Positions 1-6,666 of a DNA stretch of 6,666 nucleotides are shown here, one piece after another. Position numbers and translations under genes: made by a program. Numbering within the stretch: position 1 is the stretch's first letter; each line of letters starts with the position of its first letter. The notes under the pieces were generated by a model. It worked only from the letters and a program-made list of their open reading frames with translations, was not told the DNA's origin and searched no databases. This stretch comes from Gemmatimonadales bacterium UBA7835 (GTDB taxonomy: Bacteria; Gemmatimonadota; Gemmatimonadetes; Longimicrobiales; Gaopeijiaceae). The stretch spans positions 1,272 to 7,937 of the forward strand of contig DLTN01000119.1 of NCBI GenBank assembly GCA_002500925.1. Direction: 5' to 3'.

Positions 1-306
1 GGCTCTCAACCCGTGCTTGAACTCGAGCTCGAGACCACATCAGGTGAGCAAGGAGAAGCCGGCCATGAACTGTATTTGAGTGAAGTACTCGGGGTAGATG
101 ATTCAGGAACTCCGATCTTTCCGAACGTTGACCCTATGCTCGCAGTCCAGGACCTACTCGGGACTCCAAGCTTGCTACCAGTCCAGAGGATGCAGCTAGA
201 CCGCCGAGGTAACAGCGACGGAATTTACAACTTGGGTGACCTACTCTCACTCATGCATAGGACCGGGTTCTTTCCGATCCATAAGGGGAATGGAGTGGCT
301 CGATGA
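1..306 (+). CDS. 3' end of an exported protein with a C-terminal dockerin-like motif (partial)
   Basis: The frame is open to the window's first base, so this is the C-terminal ~101 residues of a longer protein; a GTG at 13 could in principle start it, but no ribosome binding site precedes it within the window. The notable part is nt 211-240, translated NSDGIYNLGD, preceded by LDRRG. N71, D73, N77 and D80 (counted from nt 1) fall on positions 3, 5, 9 and 12 of a dockerin/EF-hand type calcium loop, although position 1 is R instead of D. The stretch before it (NVDPMLAVQDLLG, then LLPVQRMQLD) resembles the linker and helix that precede such C-terminal motifs in secreted proteins, including subtilisin-like proteases, of Gemmatimonadota; this is from memory of the family. 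The catalytic or passenger part lies upstream and cannot be identified. The stop codon overlaps the next gene's start (ATGA at 303-306), indicating an operon. The call of a real coding region is firm; the dockerin-like label is moderate. Confidence 0.7.
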   Translation, partial: GSQPVLELELETTSGEQGEAGHELYLSEVLGVDDSGTPIFPNVDPMLAVQDLLGTPSLLPVQRMQLDRRGNSDGIYNLGDLLSLMHRTGFFPIHKGNGVAR

Positions 307-725
307 AACACATGACTTTTGCGTTAGCAACCGTAGCAGCAATCTTGGCGTTGACCAGCTGTGTGGATGACCGAGATGAAACACTTGGGATAACCGAAGC
401 TAACCCCCCTCTTTGGCTAGACATTCGATTAGCGGGAGCCCAAAACCAACCTCAGGCATTGATGTTTGAGATCGTTGGAGGAGCAACTGACTCGATCGTA
501 TCAGACCAACATCGTGTGTTCGCTGAAACTTACGCTCAGGATCGGACCAAGGCTCTTCTTTTCGGCGATCTGAAAAATGAGGTGTTGGCTAGAGTGTGGA
601 TGTCCAGCCCCTCGGCATGGGACGAGTACAGAATCGTGCTCGAACAGGTGGCACTAGATGAGGACTTTGAGCAACCGTCGGCAATGAACTACTCGTTGCA
701 GCTCGAGGCACCCAACCCCCGTTGA
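303..725 (+). CDS. small lipoprotein, possible beta-sandwich partner of the upstream protein
   Basis: A 140-residue protein with a lipoprotein signal: MKH, then a hydrophobic stretch (residues 5-17) ending in the lipobox LTSC, with C20 as the lipidated cysteine. The mature chain has DD after the cysteine. The ATG at 303 overlaps the upstream stop by 4 bases and has GGAG at 292-295, 7 bases before it, which supports both the start and translational coupling. The mature part alternates short hydrophobic segments (LWLDIRL, ALMFEIVGG, KALLFGDL, VLARVWM, YRIVLEQVAL, NYSLQLE), as expected for an all-beta sandwich. The order, a strand with a GG turn, then LLFGDL, then VLARVWM, recalls small proteins often encoded beside dockerin-like proteins in Gemmatimonadota, and is loosely cohesin-like; this is an inference, not a recognised family. 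Its likely place is membrane-anchored in the periplasm or at the surface. The exact function is unknown. Confidence 0.8.
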   Translation: MKHMTFALATVAAILALTSCVDDRDETLGITEANPPLWLDIRLAGAQNQPQALMFEIVGGATDSIVSDQHRVFAETYAQDRTKALLFGDLKNEVLARVWMSSPSAWDEYRIVLEQVALDEDFEQPSAMNYSLQLEAPNPR

Positions 726-766
726 CATTGTGATGACTTGATCGGCCCAAATACCCGAATCTCAGC

Positions 767-785
767 GAGGGTTACGCTTAACCTC
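767..785 (+). terminator. weak hairpin after the lipoprotein gene
   Basis: GAGG-G-TTA (767-774) can pair with TAACCTC (779-785) around a CGCT loop, giving 7 pairs with one bulged G. It lies about 40 bases after the lipoprotein stop. No T-run follows, so it is not a classical intrinsic terminator. It may mark a processed transcript end, or may be chance. The rest of the 726-900 gap shows no RNA gene and no convincing -35/-10 pair that I can identify. Confidence 0.25.
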
Positions 786-900
786 CGAGTGACGAGTCGG
801 CTCATCAGACTTTAAAGAATCCTGTGTTTCGTTCTTGCGAGACGCGTCTTTGTTACTGACCTTGCCCCGTCCCTGATTTGCCTATTCCGGAGTTCCCGCC

Positions 901-2244
901 ATGGCACTCAGCAACCTGGACCGCAGAAGCTTCCTCCGAGGTGCGGGCGCATCCGCACTCTTAACCGCTGCGACGTTCGAACCGGCGATGGCCAAAGTGC
1001 CTTCAGTGCTTATGCGCAGTTTACCTGAAGACTTTGACTTTGACTCTCCATACGACCGAGTCGGCACAGACTGCATCAAATGGGACACGCCGCTGGCTAC
1101 ATACGATGGAATCCAGGTCGGAATGGGCATCGCCGACATGGACTTCCGAGCAGCGCCGTGTATAACCGAGGCGCTAGCAAAGCGCTGTGCTCACGAAAAC
1201 TGGGGCTACCTGCGTCGGCCACAGCGGTACTCACAAGCAGTCGTCGATTGGAACATGCGTCGATATGGGCTTGAAATCGATCCGGAGAGCATAGTGTGGA
1301 CTACGGGAGTCCATCCAGGAATCATAGCCGCATTACAGACACTAGCCCCTCCGGGGACACGGGTGGTAATGAACACCCCGACCTATAACGGCTTCTATAC
1401 AGACGTGCGCTTCGCGCACAATGTCGCCGAAGACAACGAGATGCAGGTCGTCGACGGACGCTACCAGATCGACTGGGACGACTTCGAACGTCGAGTCCGC
1501 CGCTCCAACGTCTTCATTCTCTGCAATCCTCAAAACCCGACAGGTAACTGCTGGTCCGCAGATGACATGACTCGCATGGGAGAGATCTGTCTTGAGCACA
1601 ACACAGTGGTTCTTTCTGACGAAATTCACTGTGACTTCGTTAGCGCGGGTGAAAAATACACGCCCTTTGCGAGCCTCCCCAACCGAGAGATCGTCGACAA
1701 CAGCCTCACTTTCAAAGCAGCTAGCAAGACCTTCAGCCTCGCAGCGATGAAAGTGGCTTGGTACTTCTCTACCAATCCAACCCTGTTGGCGCGTGTGCGT
1801 GCGAACACCCGTGCCGACCTAACCACGTTAGGGATGGAGGCGAACTACGCAGCTCTTACGGAGGGCGACGAATGGTTCGATCAGCTATCCCCCTACCTCG
1901 ACGCAAATCATAATTTTGCCGAGAAGGAGATCAACTCACGGCTCGAGGGTATCCGATACACTAAAGCCCAAGGAACATATCTGGCCTGGCTCGATGTCAA
2001 TGGATTTGCCGAGGCCATCGACGCCGCAGGTATAGCAGCACGAGAAAATGAAACAGCCGTGACACAGGTTACCCCTGAGAACATTGTCCAGCGGTGGTTC
2101 GCAAACCAGGCTGGGGTATATCTGAATCCTGGACACAGTTACGGAACTGGGGGTACCGGTCACATGCGTATGAACCTGGGTACTTCCCGTCAGATGATTG
2201 GTACCGCAATCGAAAAAATGGCCGAAGCAATTGCCCGAATCTGA
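901..2244 (+). CDS. Tat-exported PatB/MalY-type PLP-dependent C-S lyase or aminotransferase
   Basis: A 447-residue fold-type I PLP enzyme. The N-terminus is a twin-arginine signal: DRRSFLRG (residues 7-14), a hydrophobic stretch (15-26) and a probable cleavage site after AMA (29-31), so the enzyme should be exported already folded with its cofactor. The body matches the PatB/MalY branch: FDSPYDRVGTDCIKWD near the start, then GIADMDF. Cofactor residues are present: Y162 in the TPTYNGF motif, N212 in NPQNPTG, D240 in SDEIH, and the Schiff-base lysine K276 in ASKTF. R423 in MRMNLGTSR matches the substrate-carboxylate arginine of class I enzymes. Family members typically are about 390 residues and cytosolic, and cleave cystathionine or cysteine to a thiol, pyruvate and ammonia, or act as aminotransferases; the exact substrate here cannot be told. 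GGAG at 889-892 lies 8 bases before the ATG. The TPR gene follows after 14 bases, so the two are probably co-transcribed. Confidence 0.92.
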   Translation: MALSNLDRRSFLRGAGASALLTAATFEPAMAKVPSVLMRSLPEDFDFDSPYDRVGTDCIKWDTPLATYDGIQVGMGIADMDFRAAPCITEALAKRCAHENWGYLRRPQRYSQAVVDWNMRRYGLEIDPESIVWTTGVHPGIIAALQTLAPPGTRVVMNTPTYNGFYTDVRFAHNVAEDNEMQVVDGRYQIDWDDFERRVRRSNVFILCNPQNPTGNCWSADDMTRMGEICLEHNTVVLSDEIHCDFVSAGEKYTPFASLPNREIVDNSLTFKAASKTFSLAAMKVAWYFSTNPTLLARVRANTRADLTTLGMEANYAALTEGDEWFDQLSPYLDANHNFAEKEINSRLEGIRYTKAQGTYLAWLDVNGFAEAIDAAGIAARENETAVTQVTPENIVQRWFANQAGVYLNPGHSYGTGGTGHMRMNLGTSRQMIGTAIEKMAEAIARI

Positions 2245-2258
2245 AGGAGTATAGAGTC

Positions 2259-3857
2259 ATGAAAAACATCATCAAATGCATTGCACTGGTGGGGATACTG
2301 GCCGCGCCATTCGTCATCGCGACACCTGCACTTGCTCAGTTCCAGAATGTTGGTTCGATCGACTTTCCGACATCAGCTAGTGGTGAAGCACAGCAACACT
2401 TCCTCCGTGGAGTGGCGATCCTTCACAGCTTCGGATGGGAGCAGGCCCGTGAACAGTTCAACGCGGCCCAGCAAATAGATCCCGATTTCGCGATGGCTTA
2501 TTGGGGTGAGTCCCTCACATACAACCACCCTCTGGTTTCGCAGATGGATGCGTCTGATCCATCTGCAACACTTGCTCGGCTTGCCCCGACCCGTGAAGCG
2601 AGGCTAGCAAAAGCCCCGACTCCCAGAGAGAAAGGCTTCTTGAATGCCGTAGAGATTCTATGGGGCGATGGTGACCATGTTGACCGACGCGTCGGGTATA
2701 TGGAAGCGATGGAGGCTCTTTACGAAGCCTACCCAGAAGACGCTGAAGTAGCGGCTTTCTACTCTCTTTCGATGTTGAGTGCTGTGGCCGCTACTCGTGA
2801 CCTCAGCCAACGGTTGAACGTGCGAGCAGGCGATATCGCTTTGCGCCTCAATAGAGACAACCCAGATCATCCAGGTGCTGTTCACTATATCATCCATTCA
2901 TTCGACAACCCGCTAATGGCGCCACTTGCCCTAGACGCTGCATATCGGTTCGCCGAGATCGCACCAGCGGTTTCTCACGCGAGGCATATGCCTACTCACA
3001 TCTTCATCCAACATGGGATGTGGGAGTTGGTGTCGGGCCATAACCAATCGGCATATGACGCGGCGCGTGAACTTTGGAAGCCTGGTCAGAGCATGGGGGA
3101 TGCAGTTCACTCTCTTGACTGGGGGCAGTACGGTGATCTCCAGCTCGGAGATTATGAGAAAGCTCGCCTTTGGATAGATCGAATCAACACCATGTCCACG
3201 GAGGGCGGCTTCTCAGAGGGGGGTGCGCGAGGACAAGCTGGTCAGGCACGAGCTGTGAACACCGTTGGCCTGACCCAAAACCGATATACGGTTGAAACTG
3301 AGGAGTGGTCGATTCAGGAAGTGACCGAAGCCTCTCCCGATCACGAACTCCTCGCGACCGCTCTTTCAGCGTATCACCTAATGGATCAAGAGGCTTTGAG
3401 ATCGGCCGAACAGGAGTTGAAGCGCAGAGTGGACGATGGCGAAGCCGGCTACACAGAGATCATGGCAAATCAGGTCAGCGCCCTACTTCACGCCCAGATG
3501 AATCACGCAGACGTGGCCGTCGGCTTTTTTGAAGACGCGGTCGAGATTATAACCCCGATGGCCCCGCCTCGAGGATCGGCTAATCCGATAAAGCCACTGT
3601 TTGAGATGTATGGGGAAATCCTGGTCGATCTCGGGCGATACGAAGACGCTATCGAGCAGTTCGAGACCTCCCTGCTCCGCATGCCTAATAGACCTCGCTC
3701 ACTTCTTGGTATGGCACGTGCGCAAAACGCCACCGGCCAGATGGCTGCGGCCTCCGAGTACTATCGCGCCCTTCTCGACGTGTGGCAGGGCAGAGACGAT
3801 CTGGACGGCGTGCGAGAAGCAGAAGCCTACTTAGCAGACGAGCAGAACAACAACTGA
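2259..3857 (+). CDS. secreted TPR-repeat protein with conserved-looking histidine clusters
   Basis: The start is placed at the ATG at 2259, not at in-frame codons further upstream inside the aminotransferase gene: GGAG at 2246-2249 sits 9 bases before it and a clean Sec signal follows (MKNIIK, hydrophobic residues 8-21, AxA site ALA at 24-26). This gives 532 residues. Helix-turn-helix TPR-type repeats occur near residues 40-75 (a pair of helices with HSFGWEQAREQFNAAQQIDPDF) and again at about 447-515 (GRYEDAIEQFETSLLRMPN). The central part carries two histidine groups: H204, H209 and H213 in HPGAVHYIIHSFD, and H240, H243 and H247 in SHARHMPTHIF, followed by GMW. I recognise this pattern as typical of a large uncharacterised group of exported TPR proteins; metal binding is only a possibility. 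Role unknown, perhaps a scaffold or partner for the exported PLP enzyme encoded 14 bases upstream. Confidence 0.88.
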   Translation: MKNIIKCIALVGILAAPFVIATPALAQFQNVGSIDFPTSASGEAQQHFLRGVAILHSFGWEQAREQFNAAQQIDPDFAMAYWGESLTYNHPLVSQMDASDPSATLARLAPTREARLAKAPTPREKGFLNAVEILWGDGDHVDRRVGYMEAMEALYEAYPEDAEVAAFYSLSMLSAVAATRDLSQRLNVRAGDIALRLNRDNPDHPGAVHYIIHSFDNPLMAPLALDAAYRFAEIAPAVSHARHMPTHIFIQHGMWELVSGHNQSAYDAARELWKPGQSMGDAVHSLDWGQYGDLQLGDYEKARLWIDRINTMSTEGGFSEGGARGQAGQARAVNTVGLTQNRYTVETEEWSIQEVTEASPDHELLATALSAYHLMDQEALRSAEQELKRRVDDGEAGYTEIMANQVSALLHAQMNHADVAVGFFEDAVEIITPMAPPRGSANPIKPLFEMYGEILVDLGRYEDAIEQFETSLLRMPNRPRSLLGMARAQNATGQMAAASEYYRALLDVWQGRDDLDGVREAEAYLADEQNNN

Positions 3858-3879
3858 GCTAGCTAGCCAGGCTGTCAGA

Positions 3880-3915
3880 GCCGCCGTTCAGGAGCTTAGG
3901 CTCTTGAACGGCGGC
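3880..3915. terminator. 16-bp hairpin between convergent genes
   Basis: Arms 3880-3895 and 3900-3915 pair over 16 positions, all Watson-Crick apart from one G-U, around the 4-base loop TTAG. It lies 22 bases after the TPR gene stop and 17 bases past the 3' end of the left-pointing tmRNA, so it can end transcripts from both sides. There is no T-run after the stem on either strand, so it may act as an RNA-stabilising or Rho-assisted end and not a classical intrinsic terminator. Confidence 0.6.
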
Positions 3916-3932
3916 CAGTCGCACTAAAAGAA

Positions 3933-4289
3933 TGGAGGCGGCGGGAGTCGAACCCGCGTCCGCGAATGAATCCAGAAGGGCCGCTACGTGCGTAGATCGC
4001 CGAAAATCTCACCTCGGACGGCCAGCGATCAACCGACTCCGAGACCAGCTATCTAAAACTCTCGTCCCCTGACCCGATAGCATGACCGGGGGACCAGCCC
4101 GAATTATCGACGCCTGCAAGGACCGCCTCGAGCGAGCAATCCAGGAGACGGGCTACTAAGGAAGGACCTTAGGCAGCCAGAGCCATGTCAATATCGGCAT
4201 CTAAAAAGTTTCTAGGTGTTTAACGAGGCCCTAGAGCCCTCGACACGCTGCCCCACGTTCACCAAACACGTCGAAACCGTGACGCCCCC
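3933..4289 (-). ncRNA. ssrA: transfer-messenger RNA (tmRNA)
   Basis: A 357-nt tmRNA read on the minus strand; with SmpB it rescues stalled ribosomes and tags the unfinished protein for proteolysis. The 5' end GGGGGCG (4289-4283) pairs with CGCCTCC (3940-3934) as a 7-bp acceptor stem with one G-U; the discriminator A is at 3933. CCA is not encoded, since the next bases read TTC. The T arm is GCGGG/TTCGACT/CCCGC (3957-3941), and the 5' GGTTTCGACG block stands in for the D loop region. The stem formed by CGAGG and CCTCG before the tag matches the helix seen in E. coli tmRNA. The tag frame starts at about nt 92. TCCCC and GGGGA further on suggest one of the downstream pseudoknots, which I did not fold fully. 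It is an undivided, single-piece tmRNA. Confidence 0.96.
4169..4198 (-). other. tmRNA tag reading frame (ADIDMALAA, stop)
   Basis: On the minus strand, GCC at 4198-4196 is the most likely resume codon: it follows TTAGAT just as GCA follows ATAGTC in E. coli tmRNA, and it lies at nt 92 (nt 90 in E. coli). The frame reads GCC GAT ATT GAC ATG GCT CTG GCT GCC TAA, i.e. ADIDMALAA, added after the alanine carried by tmRNA itself. The ALAA end is the usual ClpXP-type degradation signal. The frame is also open upstream back to a TAA, so a somewhat longer tag cannot be fully excluded. Confidence 0.85.
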
Positions 4290-4312
4290 GATGAGTGCGG
4301 ATCCCGAAGGAT

Positions 4313-4342
4313 TCCATAACCGCACCGTGAAGAATATTTCAA
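4313..4342 (-). promoter_or_regulatory. possible ssrA promoter
   Basis: On the minus strand, TTGAAA (4342-4337) is a 5-of-6 match to the -35 consensus, followed after 18 bases by TATGGA (4318-4313), a poor -10. It would start a short leader before the processed 5' end at 4289, inside the 92-base gap between the dus stop and ssrA. The -10 is weak, so this is only a candidate. Confidence 0.25.
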
Positions 4343-4381
4343 ACATCTCAATTGAACCTAACACTGAAACCGCACTAGGGT

Positions 4382-5380
<999 letters not shown>

Positions 5381-5463
5381 AGATGAAAGCTAGTCATCTG
5401 AGTGGGCCGGCTGAAGCTCGGCTTCCTCTGGAAAAAGCGGACGCTCCGACTCGAGCCGCCTGC

Positions 5464-5479
5464 TTCAGCAAATGCTGAA
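5464..5479. other. short inverted repeat downstream of the secreted-domain gene
   Basis: TTCAGCA (5464-5470) and TGCTGAA (5473-5479) form a perfect 7-base inverted repeat with two bases between, in effect a 6-bp stem with a 4-base loop. It lies 19 bases past the stop of the left-pointing gene. No T-run follows on that strand; a T5 run (5485-5489) follows on the plus strand, where no gene ends. It may be a transcript-end structure, but the evidence is thin. The rest of 5381-5498 holds no gene I can see. Confidence 0.25.
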
Positions 5480-5498
5480 ACTCGTTTTTGCTAACTCG

Positions 5499-5948
5499 TC
5501 ATTTCATAACAATGACCTTGCGTGTCAGAGGCCTCAGGCCATTAACACTGATCTGCATCAGGTAGACCCCCGATGCCACCTGACGACCCATTTGATCTCT
5601 CCCGTCCCAGAACGCTTCAAACTCTCCAGGCTGGGCATATTCGAGGCGATCGACTGGCATGCCCTCACCGGTTGGGTGACTCAGAGCCACCGGATGATTT
5701 ATAAGCTGGGCGAGCACATTGAAGATTCTTATAGAGACAACAGCCGGCATCCCGTCCACGAACAGCTCTTCACCAAGGGCGAAGGGGATCGTGGTCTCCG
5801 GGTTAAACGGGTTCGGGTAGTTCTGACCAAGTTGGAATCCGTTCGTCGCCCTATCCCGCTCACCAGATGCCATCTCTTGGGCCGCGATGGACTCGGCAGT
5901 GCATACTAGGGAAAGGAGGGCAACTAGGACGCGAACAAAGCGTCTCAT
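5499..5948 (-). CDS. secreted stand-alone FlgD-like / type IX sorting-like domain protein
   Basis: A 149-residue protein starting at the ATG at 5948, chosen because GGAGGT (5958-5953) is 4 bases before it; an in-frame TTG at 5951 would leave only 1 base of spacing. A Sec signal follows (MRRF, hydrophobic V-A-L-L-S-L-V, cleavage near SIAAQ). The mature part opens with LGQNYPNPFNPETTIPF, followed by VSIRIFNVLAQLI, FWDGRDQMGRQVASGVYLMQI and ends TRKVIVMK. These are the hallmarks of the FlgD Ig-like domain and of the type A C-terminal sorting domain of the type IX secretion system, normally found at the end of large surface proteins. Here there is no passenger: the domain directly follows the signal peptide and a ~15-residue linker. 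It may be surface-anchored, an adaptor, or the remnant of a larger protein. It lies between selB and dus on the same strand. Confidence 0.85.
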   Translation of the reverse strand: MRRFVRVLVALLSLVCTAESIAAQEMASGERDRATNGFQLGQNYPNPFNPETTIPFALGEELFVDGMPAVVSIRIFNVLAQLINHPVALSHPTGEGMPVDRLEYAQPGEFEAFWDGRDQMGRQVASGVYLMQISVNGLRPLTRKVIVMK

Positions 5949-6010
5949 CAAGACCTCCGCACAGCAAATGTGCAGTAGCTAAGTGTCAATCGCGCTCCAT
6001 TAGTGAACGG

Positions 6011-6033
6011 CCATAGGCACGCATGCCTGATGG
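6011..6033. other. hairpin in the gap after selB
   Basis: CCAT-AGGCA (6011-6019) pairs with TGCCT-G-ATGG (6024-6033) around loop CGCA: 9 pairs with one bulged G. It lies about 130 bases past the selB stop and about 60 bases before the start of the next left-pointing gene, with no T-run after it. It could be a transcript-end or leader structure. Elsewhere in 5949-6163 a TTGACA (minus strand, 5989-5984) lies before the secreted-domain gene, but I find no matching -10 at the right distance. I see no tRNA or other RNA gene in this gap. Confidence 0.3.
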
Positions 6034-6163
6034 ATACTACGGCCTTAGTCTGAATGGGGTCAAGCTCCTAAACAACTCACCTGGTGATACGTAGTGAGCC
6101 CGGGATCGGTTCCGCTGTGCACTTAACTAGGACACTATCGTCGACCCGCTAGGTAATGAATGC

Positions 6164-6666
6164 TCACACCTTAGGGACGGATCTCCCTTCAGCAGACCTA
6201 ATCGTGACGCCGATCCCATCGAAGAAATTCAACAAAGGAATTAAATGCTTCCGCGAAACCGGAAGAACATCTCTAAAGTCAGCGGGACCAAGGCTATCAG
6301 AGCCAGCAAGCGCGTTACGGATAAGTTCGATGGCCCCGTTGATTTCATCAGTCGACACGTAAAGCCCGTCTGCAACTAGGGTCAACCTTCCCACATACTC
6401 TAAATGGCGAAGGATTGGCCAAAAGTCCTCACGTCCTAGGAGATCATCCGGCAGCTCTTGGGTAAATGGAGAAGCCAGTCCTTCAGATGCGAGAAGCTTG
6501 TACAACCTCTCAGAGGCTTCGTGCTGGTCTAATGTGAGTTCGGGTCGGAAGCCGGCACGACGCACGCCACCCTCTGCCCTCTCTAGAGTGCCAATTCTAC
6601 ACAAGCTGTCTATTAACGCATCTGCCAGCTCTGATGGTGCCCACCCGGGGAGCCCTGCCCTGATCC
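6164..6666 (-). CDS. selB: selenocysteine-specific elongation factor SelB, C-terminal part (partial)
   Basis: The frame is open to the window's right edge, so only the last ~167 residues are seen and the start and GTPase domain are outside. The visible part is the winged-helix tail that binds the SECIS hairpin in selenoprotein mRNAs. The first recognisable piece is GLPGWAPSELADAL followed by the FRPELT segment, then two winged-helix units; the last, LGPADFRDVLPVSRKHLIPLLNFFDGIGVTIR, matches the well-known SelB ending (AEFRDLLGTSRKYALPLLEYFDRIGVTRR) with the usual SRK and FD.IGVT residues. The family role is to deliver Sec-tRNA to ribosomes at in-frame UGA. The reading frame crosses an in-frame TTG at 6604 with conserved sequence on both sides, so that codon is not the start. 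The following gene on this strand begins 215 bases downstream and is unrelated, so selB probably ends its own unit. Confidence 0.9.
   Translation of the reverse strand, partial: IRAGLPGWAPSELADALIDSLCRIGTLERAEGGVRRAGFRPELTLDQHEASERLYKLLASEGLASPFTQELPDDLLGREDFWPILRHLEYVGRLTLVADGLYVSTDEINGAIELIRNALAGSDSLGPADFRDVLPVSRKHLIPLLNFFDGIGVTIRSAEGRSVPKV

Noticed and set aside
22..33. CTCGAGCTCGAG palindrome near the window start
   Set aside because: It encodes the LELE stretch of the partial protein and looks like a codon repeat, not a site.
723..817. Possible UGA readthrough (selenocysteine) after the lipoprotein, since the frame stays open about 30 codons and a hairpin follows
   Set aside because: The readthrough peptide resembles nothing, the hairpin is weak and lies further from the TGA than a bacterial SECIS would, and the protein already ends after a plausible final strand.
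2094..2258. Upstream extension of the TPR gene inside the aminotransferase gene
   Set aside because: The ATG at 2259 has a well-placed GGAG and begins a complete signal peptide; an earlier start would put about 55 unrelated residues before the signal.
5961..5989. TTGACA on the minus strand as a -35 element for the secreted-domain gene
   Set aside because: No acceptable -10 hexamer lies 15-19 bases downstream, so the match alone is not enough to call a promoter.
5949..6163. Search for tRNA-Sec or another RNA gene beside selB
   Set aside because: No T-arm consensus or long acceptor pairing could be found on either strand; only small hairpins are present.

Overview
The window looks like a chromosomal segment from a free-living, diderm, Gram-negative-type bacterium, most plausibly Gemmatimonadota or a neighbouring lineage. 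This is an inference from a combination of features: a dockerin-like GNxDGxYNLGD C-terminus next to a small lipoprotein, a FlgD/type IX-like NYPNPFNPETTI C-terminal domain, a Tat-exported PatB/MalY-type PLP enzyme and a secreted TPR protein. There are no insertion sequences, CRISPR arrays, phage genes or obvious transfer boundaries. Gene density is ordinary.

Right-pointing half (1-3857). The window opens inside the 3' end of an exported-looking protein that finishes with a dockerin-like calcium-loop motif. It overlaps a small lipoprotein by 4 bases (ATGA), so the two are probably translated together. After a 175-base gap comes a two-gene unit: a PatB/MalY-like PLP-dependent C-S lyase or aminotransferase with a clear twin-arginine signal, then, 14 bases later, a Sec-exported TPR protein with two clusters of conserved-looking histidines. 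All four proteins appear to act outside the cytoplasm.

Centre (3858-4381). A strong 16-bp hairpin separates the right-pointing TPR gene from a left-pointing tmRNA gene (ssrA, 3933-4289). The tmRNA can be read in detail: a 7-bp acceptor stem, a T arm, the 5' GGTTTCGACG block, and a tag reading frame encoding ADIDMALAA and then stop. CCA is not encoded.

Left-pointing half (4382-6666). In order of increasing coordinate this holds a DusB-type tRNA-dihydrouridine synthase, a small secreted protein made of little more than a signal peptide and a FlgD-like/type IX-sorting-like domain, and the C-terminal part of the selenocysteine elongation factor SelB, cut by the window edge. Three of the left-pointing genes concern translation (ssrA, dus, selB), with the secreted protein between them. 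SelB implies that the organism decodes UGA as selenocysteine, although neither selC nor a convincing selenoprotein is visible here.

I did not find a clearly new multi-gene system. The best leads are the exported PLP enzyme with its histidine-rich TPR partner, the dockerin-like/lipoprotein pair, and the stand-alone sorting-type domain.
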